A DNA stretch of 23,750 nt. Origin: an uncultured Selenomonadales bacterium (GTDB lineage Bacteria; Bacillota; Clostridia; Christensenellales; QALW01). Shown here piece by piece: positions 7,948-15,942 of this stretch; within the stretch, counting starts at the first letter, position 1, and each line of letters begins with the position of its first letter. The translations under genes and the position numbers were made by a program. The DNA lies in contig CAJKLB010000039.1 in the NCBI GenBank assembly GCA_905200615.1, forward strand, positions 1 through 23,750. Direction: 5' to 3'. Under the pieces are notes generated by a model that did no database searches, had not been told where the DNA came from, and was given only the letters and a program-made list of their open reading frames with translations.

Positions 7948-7995
7948 CGGCCGAAAACGTTACTGTATAACTTTTTTCGGCCGTGTGATTTTTTT
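7940..7995. terminator. strong bidirectional terminator
   Basis: CGGCCGAAAA (7948-7957) pairs perfectly with TTTTCGGCCG (7974-7983). On the plus strand GTGTGATTTTTTT follows; on the minus strand CTTTTTTTTAATGG follows. No called gene lies within 900 nt on its left, so its plus-strand function would be to end a transcript from the gene-free region or read-through from rubrerythrin. Confidence 0.85.
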
Positions 7996-8022
7996 CAGAC
8001 TCCGGAATATTGAAAAAAAATA

Positions 8023-8051
8023 TTTACAATCACTTCCGCTGCGTCTATAAT
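8023..8051 (+). promoter_or_regulatory. sigma-A promoter of the SGNH esterase gene
   Basis: TTTACA (8023-8028), a 17-bp spacer and TATAAT (8046-8051), 31 nt before the ATG. Confidence 0.8.
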
Positions 8052-8082
8052 AAATAGGAAAAACATAACGGAGGGATAAAAA

Positions 8083-8742
8083 ATGATTTTTGAGCAATAT
8101 GACCGTATTGTATTTGCGGGAGATTCGGTAACGGATAACGGCAGTGGGAATCCTGTGGGAGAAGAGCCTCATCAGTTGGGGAGCGGCTATGTACATATCG
8201 TGCATGCCATGCTGGCTTCCTATTATCCTGAAATTACAGTGCGCGTAACCAATTCGGGGATCAGCGGTGATACCAGCCGTATGCTGTTGGCACGCTTTCA
8301 GCGCGATGTAGTGGATCTTGCGCCGCAGTGGGTATCTATCTGCATCGGTATTAACGATGTATGGCGTCAGTTTGATACGCCGGCGGCAAGAGATCAGCAT
8401 GTACTGCCGGAAGAGTATCACAACAATATAGAACGTATGATTACCATGATTCAACCGACGGTAAAGGGAATTTTTTTAGCTTCCCCGTATTATATGGTGC
8501 TGGATAAAAACGAGCCGATGCGCGCGCGCATGGATGAATATACCGATATTTGCCGGCGTCTGGCACAGAAACACGGATGCGTTTTTATTGATTTTCAAAA
8601 GATGTTTGATCAATATCTGGCTTTACGGACTTCCTATAGTGTTTCTTTTGACAGAGTGCATCCCAATCTGACAGGTGCTGCACTGATGGCCAGGGAATTT
8701 TTGAAAGCTTTTGAATTTGATTTTTTACATACCGCCCTATGA
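8083..8742 (+). CDS. SGNH/GDSL-family hydrolase (esterase or lipase-like)
   Basis: Protein of 219 residues with the four SGNH blocks in order. FAGDS gives catalytic Ser15, NSGISGDT supplies the oxyanion glycines (59/62), GINDVW carries Asn91, and DRVHPN gives Asp190 and His193. It has no signal peptide, so it acts in the cytoplasm. The family removes acyl groups from lipids, sugars or other small esters; the closest general type is the single-domain lysophospholipase L1-like or carbohydrate-esterase-like proteins found beside sugar-utilisation genes. The substrate cannot be told from this sequence. The start follows GGAGGG by 8 nt. It is monocistronic, with its own promoter and terminator. 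Confidence 0.9.
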   Translation: MIFEQYDRIVFAGDSVTDNGSGNPVGEEPHQLGSGYVHIVHAMLASYYPEITVRVTNSGISGDTSRMLLARFQRDVVDLAPQWVSICIGINDVWRQFDTPAARDQHVLPEEYHNNIERMITMIQPTVKGIFLASPYYMVLDKNEPMRARMDEYTDICRRLAQKHGCVFIDFQKMFDQYLALRTSYSVSFDRVHPNLTGAALMAREFLKAFEFDFLHTAL

Positions 8743-8748
8743 TTACGC

Positions 8749-8780
8749 AAAGAGCGCTGAATAAGCGTTCTTTTTGTTTT
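8749..8780 (+). terminator. terminator after the SGNH gene
   Basis: AGAGCGCT (8751-8758), GAATA-type loop, AGCGTTCT (8764-8771) with one G-U pair, then TTTTGTTTTTG. Confidence 0.8.
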
Positions 8781-8881
8781 TGGGAAAATGTCACATCCGC
8801 GGTCGAATACGAAATAATCAAGCTATGATAAAAGAGAAAACAAAAAGGCATCTTTACAAAGCAGAAAAAAGGTGGTACGAT

Positions 8882-9475
8882 ATGAGTGTATTCGATAAAG
8901 CGGCGGAAAAACTGCTACATCTTTCAAAAAACGACGCCAATGCATGGGTTAAGCGTATAAATGACAGCTCTAAGGATATCCGATTTTGCAAAGGACAAGC
9001 AGCGGAAGATTCGGTTACCCGCACTTGCGCGCTTTGCGTGGCATTGAATCGCACAATATTTAAAAAGGATAACAAGCCGGAATATTTTCATCCGCACTGC
9101 AAATGCGAGTGGAAACAGGTTGAACTGCGCGAAGTGACGCTGGATTTTCCGATGAAGAAGATTACGCAATATTTGCTGATTCATCCAAGCAAAAGCAAAT
9201 TAATGAACTCTTGGGGATACACAATGGAGGATGCGCAGGAAATTTATAATACAATAGCGGAAAATGCGAAAAATCAATATTTAAACGGAGAATATACGCT
9301 CGGAAGATTAAATGAAAACGGGCAGCGTATTGAAATAAAATGTACATTAAACGGAAAAAAAGATAAATCCGGTCAAACCTATAGTTTTATAACGGGATGG
9401 ATGGTATATCCCAACGGAATGCTGCATAACAACACACCTTACGCAAAAGCAAATGAAAAGGAGGAAATTGTATGA
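8882..9475 (+). CDS. MuF-like zinc-motif protein with DUF6883-like C-terminus, putative toxin
   Basis: Cytoplasmic protein of 197 residues. The N-terminal part has RTCALC (Cys49, Cys52) followed by FHPHCKC (His70, His72, Cys73, Cys75). That spacing resembles the zinc-binding end of phage minor head proteins of the Mu-F/SPP1-gp7 type. From about residue 92 the protein reads KKITQYLLIHPSKSKLMNSWGYT and ends with a strand-rich segment, which resembles DUF6883, a small domain seen in toxin-like settings. MuF domains carrying C-terminal toxins are known from temperate phages of Firmicutes. Here only the tail remains, with no capsid genes. The start at 8882 follows AAGGTGG; a TTG at 8774 and an ATG at 8825 have poorer sites. 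Composition drops to visibly AT-rich in the second half, unlike its neighbours. The domain assignments are from memory of the families, and a toxin role is inference. Confidence 0.55.
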   Translation: MSVFDKAAEKLLHLSKNDANAWVKRINDSSKDIRFCKGQAAEDSVTRTCALCVALNRTIFKKDNKPEYFHPHCKCEWKQVELREVTLDFPMKKITQYLLIHPSKSKLMNSWGYTMEDAQEIYNTIAENAKNQYLNGEYTLGRLNENGQRIEIKCTLNGKKDKSGQTYSFITGWMVYPNGMLHNNTPYAKANEKEEIV

Positions 9476-9804
9476 AATATTTAGACAGAGTACGCATTCT
9501 CAGCGACGATTATGAAGAATTCGGCATTAAACGCGGAGATGAAGGACATCTTTTGAATGCTGAAATCCGGTCAGGCAGATTTTTATTTTTTCGGGATAAT
9601 CCGGAAACCGGAGAAGATGATCGTGATGCCGCGGTAAAAATAAGTGATATGGAATTGGTAAAAGACTGGGGTATGACCGATGAACAAATTTTAAATGCTT
9701 TACCGGGTCATGATCCGGAATGGTGGTGCAAAGTGGAAGACGGTTATATTTGGAATTTAAAGGGTGAAAAGAAAAACAAAATCCCGTATGATTACGATAG
9801 CTGA
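9472..9804 (+). CDS. small acidic protein, probable immunity partner (DUF4926-like)
   Basis: Acidic cytoplasmic protein of 110 residues. It opens KYLDRVRILSDDYEEFGIKRGDEGHLLNAE, the pattern of a small SH3-like barrel as in DUF4926-type proteins, and has a Trp-rich tail (PEWWCKVEDGYIW). The ATG overlaps the last codons of the preceding gene by 4 nt (ATGA), and GGAGG lies inside that gene, so the two are translated together. This layout is typical of toxin/immunity or toxin/antitoxin pairs, where the second, acidic protein binds and neutralises the first. DUF4926 and DUF6883 genes are, to my recollection, often neighbours. The function is inferred from context only. A strong terminator closes the pair. 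Confidence 0.55.
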   Translation: MKYLDRVRILSDDYEEFGIKRGDEGHLLNAEIRSGRFLFFRDNPETGEDDRDAAVKISDMELVKDWGMTDEQILNALPGHDPEWWCKVEDGYIWNLKGEKKNKIPYDYDS

Positions 9805-9805
9805 A

Positions 9806-9852
9806 AAAAAGAGATCTCTCAAGGTGACAGTAACTTGAGAGGTCTCTTTTTT
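9806..9852. terminator. bidirectional terminator
   Basis: AGAGATCTCTCAAG (9810-9823) pairs with CTTGAGAGGTCTCT (9834-9847) with one G-U pair, flanked by A-tract and TTTTTT. It ends the toxin/immunity cassette on the plus strand and the DUF2264 gene on the minus strand. Confidence 0.9.
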
Positions 9853-9881
9853 GTTAAAAGAAAACGCTGTTGTTTCCTTTT

Positions 9882-11006
9882 TTATTTTATTTTTTCATCT
9901 ACACCGTTCCAGACCTTGCACATGGTCCAAGGAATATCCGGATCATTCCAAAAAGGATCATTTTCCGGAAGTCCCAGGGGCAGAAAAGCTGTGGAACAAA
10001 GATACAGACTGCCGGTGGAAATATACGTTTCGGCCAAGCTGGTCTGAAAGCCGCACAAGCCGATCTTCAGCCAACCGTTTTCATCAAAGGTGTTTTCCGC
10101 CTCCAATGTGCGCCGAATAGCGGCTTCCAGAGCCCCCCGTACCTGAGCAGGCTTGCACAAAGGAGTAAGATTGTGCAGTAACGCGGCTTGCGCCAAACAA
10201 TGAAAGGCGCCGCATCGATAAGTAATAGAGCGTCCCAGCGGCGGATAGCTGCCATCCGGAGAAATCATCGATTCCTGCACCGCGGCATATCGAGCCGCAC
10301 GCTGAACCACCTGCTGTCGGAACTGTTCCATCTGTTCCCGTCGGTCTCCGTAATATGCGCCGACTCTTGCTGTGATATCCACCAGCATAGGATGAATTAC
10401 ATAACTGTTGTAAAAATCAAAAGCAAAGGATTCGCCGTCGCCATAGGCGCCGTCGCCCTTATACCATTTTTCAAAAGCAAACAGAGCATAGTCCACATGC
10501 ATCATGTCCGGTTTTTCCCCCATTCGGGCAAGCGCCGTTTGTATCATGGCGGAAAACAACAGCCAATTGCTGCGATAGCTTCGGATCTGCGCGCTCTTTT
10601 TAAAACAGGCGATCACATTCTCCTTTACGCGATCCTCCAGCTTTTCCCACAGTTCATTCGGCGCGCGCAGGATCGCCTGCCCTAAAAAGGCAGCGTCCAC
10701 CAAAGGCTGCGCGCCTACAGCATCGGAAAAATTACAGGCTACCGGTGAATCGGGGTCGGTTGCCGCATCGATCGCTTCTCTGGATAAAGCCGCATACTTT
10801 TGCCGCAGCGCTTCTTCCGAAGAAGAGAGTTGTTTTTGCTCTAACCACGGAGCCATTCCGCAAAGCAGACGGCCGATCGCTTCCAAATACATAACCGACA
10901 GTCGCTGTTCATTCCCTGCCTCCGGCATCTTTTTTGTTCGAGTAACAAAAGTATCCAACACAGGGTCTGCCAGCTGCAGCAGTTTTTTTATCCAATATTC
11001 TCGCAT
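9882..11006 (-). CDS. DUF2264-family protein (possible glycoside hydrolase)
   Basis: Protein of 374 residues without signal peptide or membrane segments. Segments such as YLEAIGRLLCGMAPWL, the repeated NSYVIHPMLVDI block, the DGSYPPLGRSITYR motif and the terminal WNDPDIPWTMCKVW are typical of DUF2264 proteins, which fold as an alpha/alpha barrel. Some members are now placed in a glycoside hydrolase family acting on glucuronic acid residues (GH154, from memory). A role in breaking down host or plant glycans, after their import as oligosaccharides, would fit a gut anaerobe but is not proven here. The start at 11006 follows AGGAGG; a longer frame to 11072 overlaps the promoter. The gene is alone between its promoter and the shared terminator. 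Codon composition is richer in G and C than the cassette beside it. Confidence 0.85.
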   Translation of the reverse strand: MREYWIKKLLQLADPVLDTFVTRTKKMPEAGNEQRLSVMYLEAIGRLLCGMAPWLEQKQLSSSEEALRQKYAALSREAIDAATDPDSPVACNFSDAVGAQPLVDAAFLGQAILRAPNELWEKLEDRVKENVIACFKKSAQIRSYRSNWLLFSAMIQTALARMGEKPDMMHVDYALFAFEKWYKGDGAYGDGESFAFDFYNSYVIHPMLVDITARVGAYYGDRREQMEQFRQQVVQRAARYAAVQESMISPDGSYPPLGRSITYRCGAFHCLAQAALLHNLTPLCKPAQVRGALEAAIRRTLEAENTFDENGWLKIGLCGFQTSLAETYISTGSLYLCSTAFLPLGLPENDPFWNDPDIPWTMCKVWNGVDEKIK

Positions 11007-11043
11007 AACGATTCCTCCTGTAAAAATAAAAGATATCAGGGGC

Positions 11044-11072
11044 AGTATATCATTTTGCTGACTCCGCGTCAA
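11044..11072 (-). promoter_or_regulatory. sigma-A promoter of the DUF2264 gene
   Basis: On the minus strand TTGACG (plus 11067-11072), 17 bp and TATACT (plus 11044-11049), about 40 nt before the start codon. Confidence 0.8.
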
Positions 11073-11182
11073 GATTCAAACAGATTTTATTTGCTTTTTT
11101 ATTTTTTATTATCTGTTTTTAAAGCTTTGGCGCAAAGATAAAAATTACTGAAAGATTGTGTTAAAAATGTGAAAAAAATCGC

Positions 11183-11211
11183 TTGTCGAAAAAAAGAAAT
11201 TATGGTATGCT
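11183..11211 (+). promoter_or_regulatory. probable promoter of xpt
   Basis: TTGTCG (11183-11188), 17 bp and TATGCT (11206-11211). A second -10-like TATAAT lies at 11217-11222. The leader to the ATG at 11246 is too short for a purine riboswitch. Confidence 0.65.
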
Positions 11212-11245
11212 ACGTATATAATTTTTCTTTTAAAAAGGATTTTTT

Positions 11246-11821
11246 ATGCAGATTCTAAAGGATAAAATTATAAAAGAAGGAAAAGTTCTGCCGGGCAATG
11301 TTCTTAAGGTAGACAGCTTTCTGAATCATCAGCTTGACATGGCTCTTTTTTCCGCCATGGGCAGGCAGCTTGCCGCGCTTTTTTCCAATGCGGGCGTTAC
11401 CAAGATTCTTACCGTGGAGGCTTCTGGAATCGGTTTGGCCTGCATGGTATCGCAATATCTCGGCTGCGTTCCGGTAGTGTTCGGCAAAAAACATAAAACG
11501 CTGAATCGGGATGCCAATGTATACAGCACTCCGATTTTTTCTTTCACACATAATACGCAGTATGAAGTTACCATCGCGCGCCGCTTTCTTTCAGAAAAAG
11601 ATACCGTTCTTATTATTGATGATTTTTTAGCCAACGGTGAGGCGGTGCACGGGCTTATGGATATCATTGCCCAGGCCGGGGCTTCTCTTGCAGGCGTGGG
11701 CATCGCAGTGGAAAAAGGCTTTCAGGGTGGTGGGGACAAGCTTCGTGCCCGGGGTATACGAGTGGAATCTTTAGCGATTATTGACCGTATGGATCAAACC
11801 GGTATCCTATTCCGCGCGTAA
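11246..11821 (+). CDS. xpt: xanthine phosphoribosyltransferase
   Basis: Enzyme of 191 residues, matching the usual Xpt length. It converts xanthine and PRPP to XMP, salvaging the base for guanine nucleotides, in the cytoplasm. The PRPP-binding loop is VLIIDDFLANGEA (121-133), the standard motif of type I phosphoribosyltransferases. The VEASGIG block (58-63) and the start MQILKDKIIKEGKVLPGNVLKVD are typical of Xpt rather than Apt. The start follows AAAAAGGA. It is the first gene of a plus-strand block with a nucleoside importer, 74 nt before the next gene and with no terminator between them, so partial cotranscription is likely. In Bacillus, xpt is preceded by a guanine riboswitch; I see none here. 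Confidence 0.95.
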   Translation: MQILKDKIIKEGKVLPGNVLKVDSFLNHQLDMALFSAMGRQLAALFSNAGVTKILTVEASGIGLACMVSQYLGCVPVVFGKKHKTLNRDANVYSTPIFSFTHNTQYEVTIARRFLSEKDTVLIIDDFLANGEAVHGLMDIIAQAGASLAGVGIAVEKGFQGGGDKLRARGIRVESLAIIDRMDQTGILFRA

Positions 11822-11836
11822 GGGTACTATTTCTTT

Positions 11837-11888
11837 TTGATGTAAATTAATTTTACATATATGTAATATTTGCCAAAAGGCAAGGAGG
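11837..11888 (+). promoter_or_regulatory. bmp promoter with palindromic operator and leader hairpin
   Basis: TTGATG (11837-11842), 17 bp and TATGTA (11860-11865) suggest an internal promoter. Overlapping it are three TGTAA half-sites: TGTAA/TTACA at 11841-11857 and a perfect 14-bp palindrome, TTACATATATGTAA, at 11853-11866. This looks like an operator for a dimeric regulator. A small hairpin, TTGCC-AAAA-GGCAA (11870-11883), directly precedes the GGAGG ribosome site. Confidence 0.5.
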
Positions 11889-11895
11889 AGTTTAT

Positions 11896-13167
11896 ATGAA
11901 AAAGTTTGTTGTTATGCTGATGGCAGTATGCATGCTTTTTGCGGCAACTGCGTGCAACGGCACCACAAACGAAGCCGGAGAGGACGAATTTAAAATCGGC
12001 GTTATTCTGCTTCATAACGAGACGGTAGGCTATGATAAAAACTTCATAGACGCTGTTGAGGCCGCCGCTGCGGAATTGGGATTAAAGGAATCTCAAATTG
12101 TTTATAAAAAAGATGTTCCTGAAGATTCCAAGTGCTATGATGCTTGTGTAGAACTTGCTGAAGAGGGCTGCGATGTTATTTTTGCCGACAGCTTCAGTCA
12201 TGAAGCTTATGTGATTCAGGCGGCAAAAGAATATCCGAACATTCAGTTCCTGCATGCTACCGGACAGAATGCGCTTATTGAGAATCTGCCCAATTTCCAT
12301 ACGGCTTTTGCCAATATCTATGAGGCCAGATATCTTGCCGGTGTAACCGCCGGACTGAAACTGAACCAGCTGATTGCCGACGGAACCATTACGGAAGAAC
12401 AAGCCCTGATCGGTTATGTAGGCGCATGGCCTTTTGCCGAGGTTATTTCAGGCTATACCTCCTTTTTCCTTGGTGCCAGAAGCGTTTGCCCCAGCGCAAC
12501 GATGCGTGTAACCTATACCAGTTCTTGGGCCGATTATGCAAAGGAAAAAGAAGCGGCCAATAAGCTCATCAACGAAGGCTGTGTGCTTATCAGTGAGCAT
12601 GCCGACACCAACGGTTCTCCCGAAGCTTGTGAGGAAGCTATGAATAACGGTAAGATTGCTTATCATGTAGGTTACAATATTGACTTTACTTCCGTTGCTC
12701 CTACCGCGAACTTGGTATCTTCCAAGATCAACTGGACGCCTTACTTTGTATATGCCTTCGGCAACGCGATGAAAGGCGAGGCCATTGATACCGATTGGTG
12801 CGCCGGTCTGGAAAAAGGCTCCGTTCTTTTGATGGGTTATAACGATGCCAATGTTACCGCTGAAATGAAGAGCCAGGTAGAAGAAGTTTCTCAAAAAATT
12901 CAAAGCGGCGAAGTAAAAGTATTTGATACTTCTACTTTTACCGTTACCAATACCGAGGTATTGGAACAAAACAATATTACTTCCGATATCTATAAAGTGG
13001 ATGAAGAAGGACATCTTACCGAGTATATGGCCGATGCGGTTGCCGATGCAAACTATACGCCCGACACACAGGTCATTCAGGACGGCTGCTTCCAGGAATC
13101 TACCGTACGTTCCGCACCGTATTTCAACGTGATTATCGACGGTGTTATTTTGGATAAAGCTGAATAA
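11896..13167 (+). CDS. BMP-family nucleoside-binding lipoprotein
   Basis: Substrate-binding lipoprotein of 423 residues. A signal peptide ends at the lipobox ATAC with Cys20, anchoring it outside the membrane. The mature part reads FKIGVILLHNETVGYDKNF, then CDVIFADSFSHEAYVIQAAKEYP and FLHATG, the order found in BMP/Med proteins (PnrA, NupN/YufN type), which bind purine nucleosides. It is longer than typical members (about 350 residues), the extra length lying near the C-terminus. The start follows GGAGGAG. It delivers its ligand to the ABC ATPase and two permeases encoded downstream after a hairpin at 13181. Beside xpt, a guanosine, xanthosine or inosine ligand is likely; other BMP proteins bind different nucleosides, so the exact ligand is inferred. 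Confidence 0.92.
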   Translation: MKKFVVMLMAVCMLFAATACNGTTNEAGEDEFKIGVILLHNETVGYDKNFIDAVEAAAAELGLKESQIVYKKDVPEDSKCYDACVELAEEGCDVIFADSFSHEAYVIQAAKEYPNIQFLHATGQNALIENLPNFHTAFANIYEARYLAGVTAGLKLNQLIADGTITEEQALIGYVGAWPFAEVISGYTSFFLGARSVCPSATMRVTYTSSWADYAKEKEAANKLINEGCVLISEHADTNGSPEACEEAMNNGKIAYHVGYNIDFTSVAPTANLVSSKINWTPYFVYAFGNAMKGEAIDTDWCAGLEKGSVLLMGYNDANVTAEMKSQVEEVSQKIQSGEVKVFDTSTFTVTNTEVLEQNNITSDIYKVDEEGHLTEYMADAVADANYTPDTQVIQDGCFQESTVRSAPYFNVIIDGVILDKAE

Positions 13168-13180
13168 TTACGGGTTTTCA

Positions 13181-13212
13181 GTTTAGCGGAGGGCATAAAC
13201 TCTCCGCTAAAC
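13181..13212 (+). terminator. perfect hairpin between bmp and the ABC genes (attenuator or processing site)
   Basis: GTTTAGCGGAG (13181-13191) and CTCCGCTAAAC (13202-13212) are fully complementary, with a 10-nt loop, and are followed by the weak T run ATTTTCGTTTG. Hairpins in this place commonly let the binding-protein message outnumber that of the membrane genes, by partial termination or by blocking 3' decay. Confidence 0.7.
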
Positions 13213-13297
13213 ATTTTCGTTTGCTTATAAAAAAGGTTGAATAAATTTTAACGTTTTTTATAAACAAATTATTTTTCTGTTTTTGGGGAGGGCTTTT

Positions 13298-14842
13298 ATG
13301 GAGAACCACGCGGCGATAGAGCTGAAGGGAATTACCAAGCGTTTTGGATCCGTGGTTGCCAATGCCGATATCTCTCTTTCTGTCAATAAGGGAGAGATTC
13401 TTTCTGTTTTGGGGGAGAACGGCAGCGGAAAAACCACGCTGATGAATATGCTTTCGGGCATTTATCATCCTGACGAGGGACAAATTTTCGTTAACGGACA
13501 AGAGGCGATCATTAATTCGCCTCGAGACGCCTTTACGTATAAAATCGGTATGATTCACCAGCATTTTAAACTGGTAAACGTACTCACCGCAACGGAAAAT
13601 ATTATTTTAGGATTAAAAGAAAAAGGCAGATACAATGTAGCCAAAGCCGCCGTAAAAGTTCGGGAAATCTGCAAAGCCTACGGGTTTGAAATCGATCCGG
13701 AAAAAAAGATCTATGAAATGAGTGTTTCGGAAAAGCAGACGGTGGAGATTATTAAGGTAATTTATCGCGGAGCGGAAATTTTGATTTTAGATGAGCCTAC
13801 GGCCGTACTGACGCCGCAGGAAACGGTCAAGCTGTTTGAAATTCTGCGCAACATGAAAAAAGACGGCAAATCAATTATTATCATTACGCATAAACTGCAT
13901 GAAGTTTTAGAAATTTCAGATCGCGTAGCGGTACTGCGCAAGGGACGCTTTGTAGGAATGGTCGAAACCCGAAATGCAACGGAAAGTTCCCTGACGGAAA
14001 TGATGGTAGGCAAAGCAATCAGCCTGAATATCGAGCGCACTCAACCGCACGACAATGTAACTCGTCTTACACTGACAAATGTAAGTATGGTGAACAAAGA
14101 AGGCGTAAGCGTACTGAAAAATGTAAATTTTACGGCTAAAGCAGGCGAAATTTTAGGCATTGCCGGAGTAGCGGGAAGCGGTCAGAAAGAGCTGCTGGAG
14201 GCGATTGCCGGATTGCAGCACATTCAAAGCGGCAGTATCCTTTATAACAATCCGCAAACCGGACAGGAGGAAAATTTAAGAGATAAAACGCCGCTGCAAA
14301 TCAGGAATTTAGGCGTACGCCTTTCCTTTGTTCCGGAAGATCGTTTAGGTATGGGGCTTGTAGGCAATATGGGAATTACCGATAACGTAATGCTGCGCAG
14401 TTATAAAAAAGGAAAAGGTATTTTTCTGCATCGGAAACAGCCTAAAGATCTGGCAAGCCGCATTATCCGTGAGCTGGAGGTTGTTACCCCTGACAGTGAA
14501 ACGCCGGTACGCCGCCTTTCAGGCGGAAATGTACAAAAGGTGCTGGTTGGGCGTGAAATTGCAGCGTCCCCCACGGTACTGATGGCCGCCTATCCGGTAC
14601 GCGGTTTGGATATCAATTCTTCTTACACGATTTATAATCTTTTGAACAAACAAAAGGAAAACGGTACGGCCGTCATTTTTGTAGGCGAGGATTTGGATGT
14701 TTTGATAGAACTTTGTGACCGCATTTTAGTAATGTGTCATGGACAGATCAGCGGCGTAGTAGACGGACGCAACGTTACAAAAGAAGCAATCGGTTTAATG
14801 ATGACTACGGTAAAAGAGAATAAGGAAAAGGAGGAGGCTTGA
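13298..14842 (+). CDS. nucleoside ABC transporter, double ATP-binding protein
   Basis: Cytoplasmic ATPase of 514 residues made of two fused ABC domains, as in NupO/YufO. Domain 1 has the Walker A GENGSGKTT (39-47), a signature region MSVSEKQ (141-147) in place of LSGGQ, and Walker B with DEPTA (Asp165, Glu166). Domain 2 has the degenerate Walker A GVAGSGQKE (290-298), a good signature LSGGNVQK (407-414), and a Walker B altered to AAYPVRGLD. One competent and one degenerate site is normal for this family. It powers import by the two permeases downstream. The start at 13298 follows GGGGAGGG; a TTG at 13283 would place the ribosome site inside the frame. The stop is 1 nt before the next start. 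Confidence 0.93.
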   Translation: MENHAAIELKGITKRFGSVVANADISLSVNKGEILSVLGENGSGKTTLMNMLSGIYHPDEGQIFVNGQEAIINSPRDAFTYKIGMIHQHFKLVNVLTATENIILGLKEKGRYNVAKAAVKVREICKAYGFEIDPEKKIYEMSVSEKQTVEIIKVIYRGAEILILDEPTAVLTPQETVKLFEILRNMKKDGKSIIIITHKLHEVLEISDRVAVLRKGRFVGMVETRNATESSLTEMMVGKAISLNIERTQPHDNVTRLTLTNVSMVNKEGVSVLKNVNFTAKAGEILGIAGVAGSGQKELLEAIAGLQHIQSGSILYNNPQTGQEENLRDKTPLQIRNLGVRLSFVPEDRLGMGLVGNMGITDNVMLRSYKKGKGIFLHRKQPKDLASRIIRELEVVTPDSETPVRRLSGGNVQKVLVGREIAASPTVLMAAYPVRGLDINSSYTIYNLLNKQKENGTAVIFVGEDLDVLIELCDRILVMCHGQISGVVDGRNVTKEAIGLMMTTVKENKEKEEA

Positions 14843-14843
14843 T

Positions 14844-15941
14844 ATGCACCATTCAAACAGTCATGAACCCTTGATACGGCTTTCCAAGCGAACGGATATT
14901 TCCGTTTTTAAAGCAATTTTGGTGCGAGCAATAGCCGTTATAACGGCACTGATTTTCTGCGCGGTGATCGTTATGCTGATTACCGGCGGCAAAACAGGAT
15001 TTTTTGAGGTGTATTCCGAAATGTTTCGCGGTGCATTTGGCTCTACCAGAAGAATCACTATGCTGCTGCGTGATATTTCAGCGCTGCTGTGTATCGGTCT
15101 GGCGTTAGCACCGGCTTTTCGGATGCGGTTCTGGAATATCGGCGCTGAAGGACAAACCATTATCGGCGCGCTGGCGGCTGTGGCGATCATTAAGCTAATG
15201 CCCTCTCTTCCACTGCCGGCTATGCTGGCGGTTATGTTTCTGGTAAGTGTGATTGCCGGTGCGCTTTGGGCAATGATCCCCGCGTTTTTTAAAGCAAAAT
15301 TCAACACTAATGAAACACTTTTTACCTTGATGATGAACTATGTTGCTATGCAGCTGGTCAGCTGCTGCGTGATTCTATGGGAGCGTCAGCCCGGATCCAA
15401 CGACGTGGGTATTCTTCAAGGCGGCAGCTTTCCCAAAGTATTTGGGGTGGATTACGGCATCAACCTGATCGTGGTCGCGGTTTTGACGGCTATTGCCTAT
15501 ATCTATCTGAAATACTCTAAACAGGGCTATGAAATTGCCGTTGTGGGCGAAAGCGTCAGTACGGCAAAGTATATCGGCATTAATGTAAAAACGGTTATTA
15601 TCCGAACTATGGCAATTTCCGGAGCCGTATGCGGCTTGGCCGGATTTTTACTGATCGCCGGCACGCATCATACCATCAATACCGGTATTGTGGACGGCGA
15701 CGGCTTTACCGCCATTATTGTCGCTTGGCTGGCAAAGCTGAATCCTATTTTTATGCTGATGACTTCGTTCCTGGTTGTATTCCTGAACCGAGGAACGGCT
15801 CAAATTGCCTCCAGCTGCGGCCTCAACAGTTATGCTTCCGATATTATCATCGGCGTGATGCTCTTCTTTATTATCGGCTGTGAATTCTTTATCAATTATA
15901 AGGTTTCCTTCCGAAACGCGCATAAAAAGGAGGCGGAATAA
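14844..15941 (+). CDS. nucleoside ABC transporter permease (NupP-like)
   Basis: Integral membrane protein of 365 residues with about eight to ten hydrophobic helices, first from about residue 27. FRMRFWNIGAEGQTIIGA, near residue 92, is a signature of the BPD_transp_2 permeases of the BMP-linked nucleoside importers; YEIAVVGESVSTAKYIGIN later in the chain is the cytoplasmic loop thought to touch the ATPase. It forms one half of the translocation channel. The ATG comes 1 nt after the ATPase stop, with GGAGGAGG at 14830-14837, and the next permease starts 1 nt past its stop, so the three genes are tightly coupled. Confidence 0.93.
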   Translation: MHHSNSHEPLIRLSKRTDISVFKAILVRAIAVITALIFCAVIVMLITGGKTGFFEVYSEMFRGAFGSTRRITMLLRDISALLCIGLALAPAFRMRFWNIGAEGQTIIGALAAVAIIKLMPSLPLPAMLAVMFLVSVIAGALWAMIPAFFKAKFNTNETLFTLMMNYVAMQLVSCCVILWERQPGSNDVGILQGGSFPKVFGVDYGINLIVVAVLTAIAYIYLKYSKQGYEIAVVGESVSTAKYIGINVKTVIIRTMAISGAVCGLAGFLLIAGTHHTINTGIVDGDGFTAIIVAWLAKLNPIFMLMTSFLVVFLNRGTAQIASSCGLNSYASDIIIGVMLFFIIGCEFFINYKVSFRNAHKKEAE

Positions 15942-15942
15942 A

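Noticed and set aside
11073..11245. Guanine/purine riboswitch upstream of xpt
   Set aside because: The conserved aptamer core was looked for and not found, and the predicted leader is too short.
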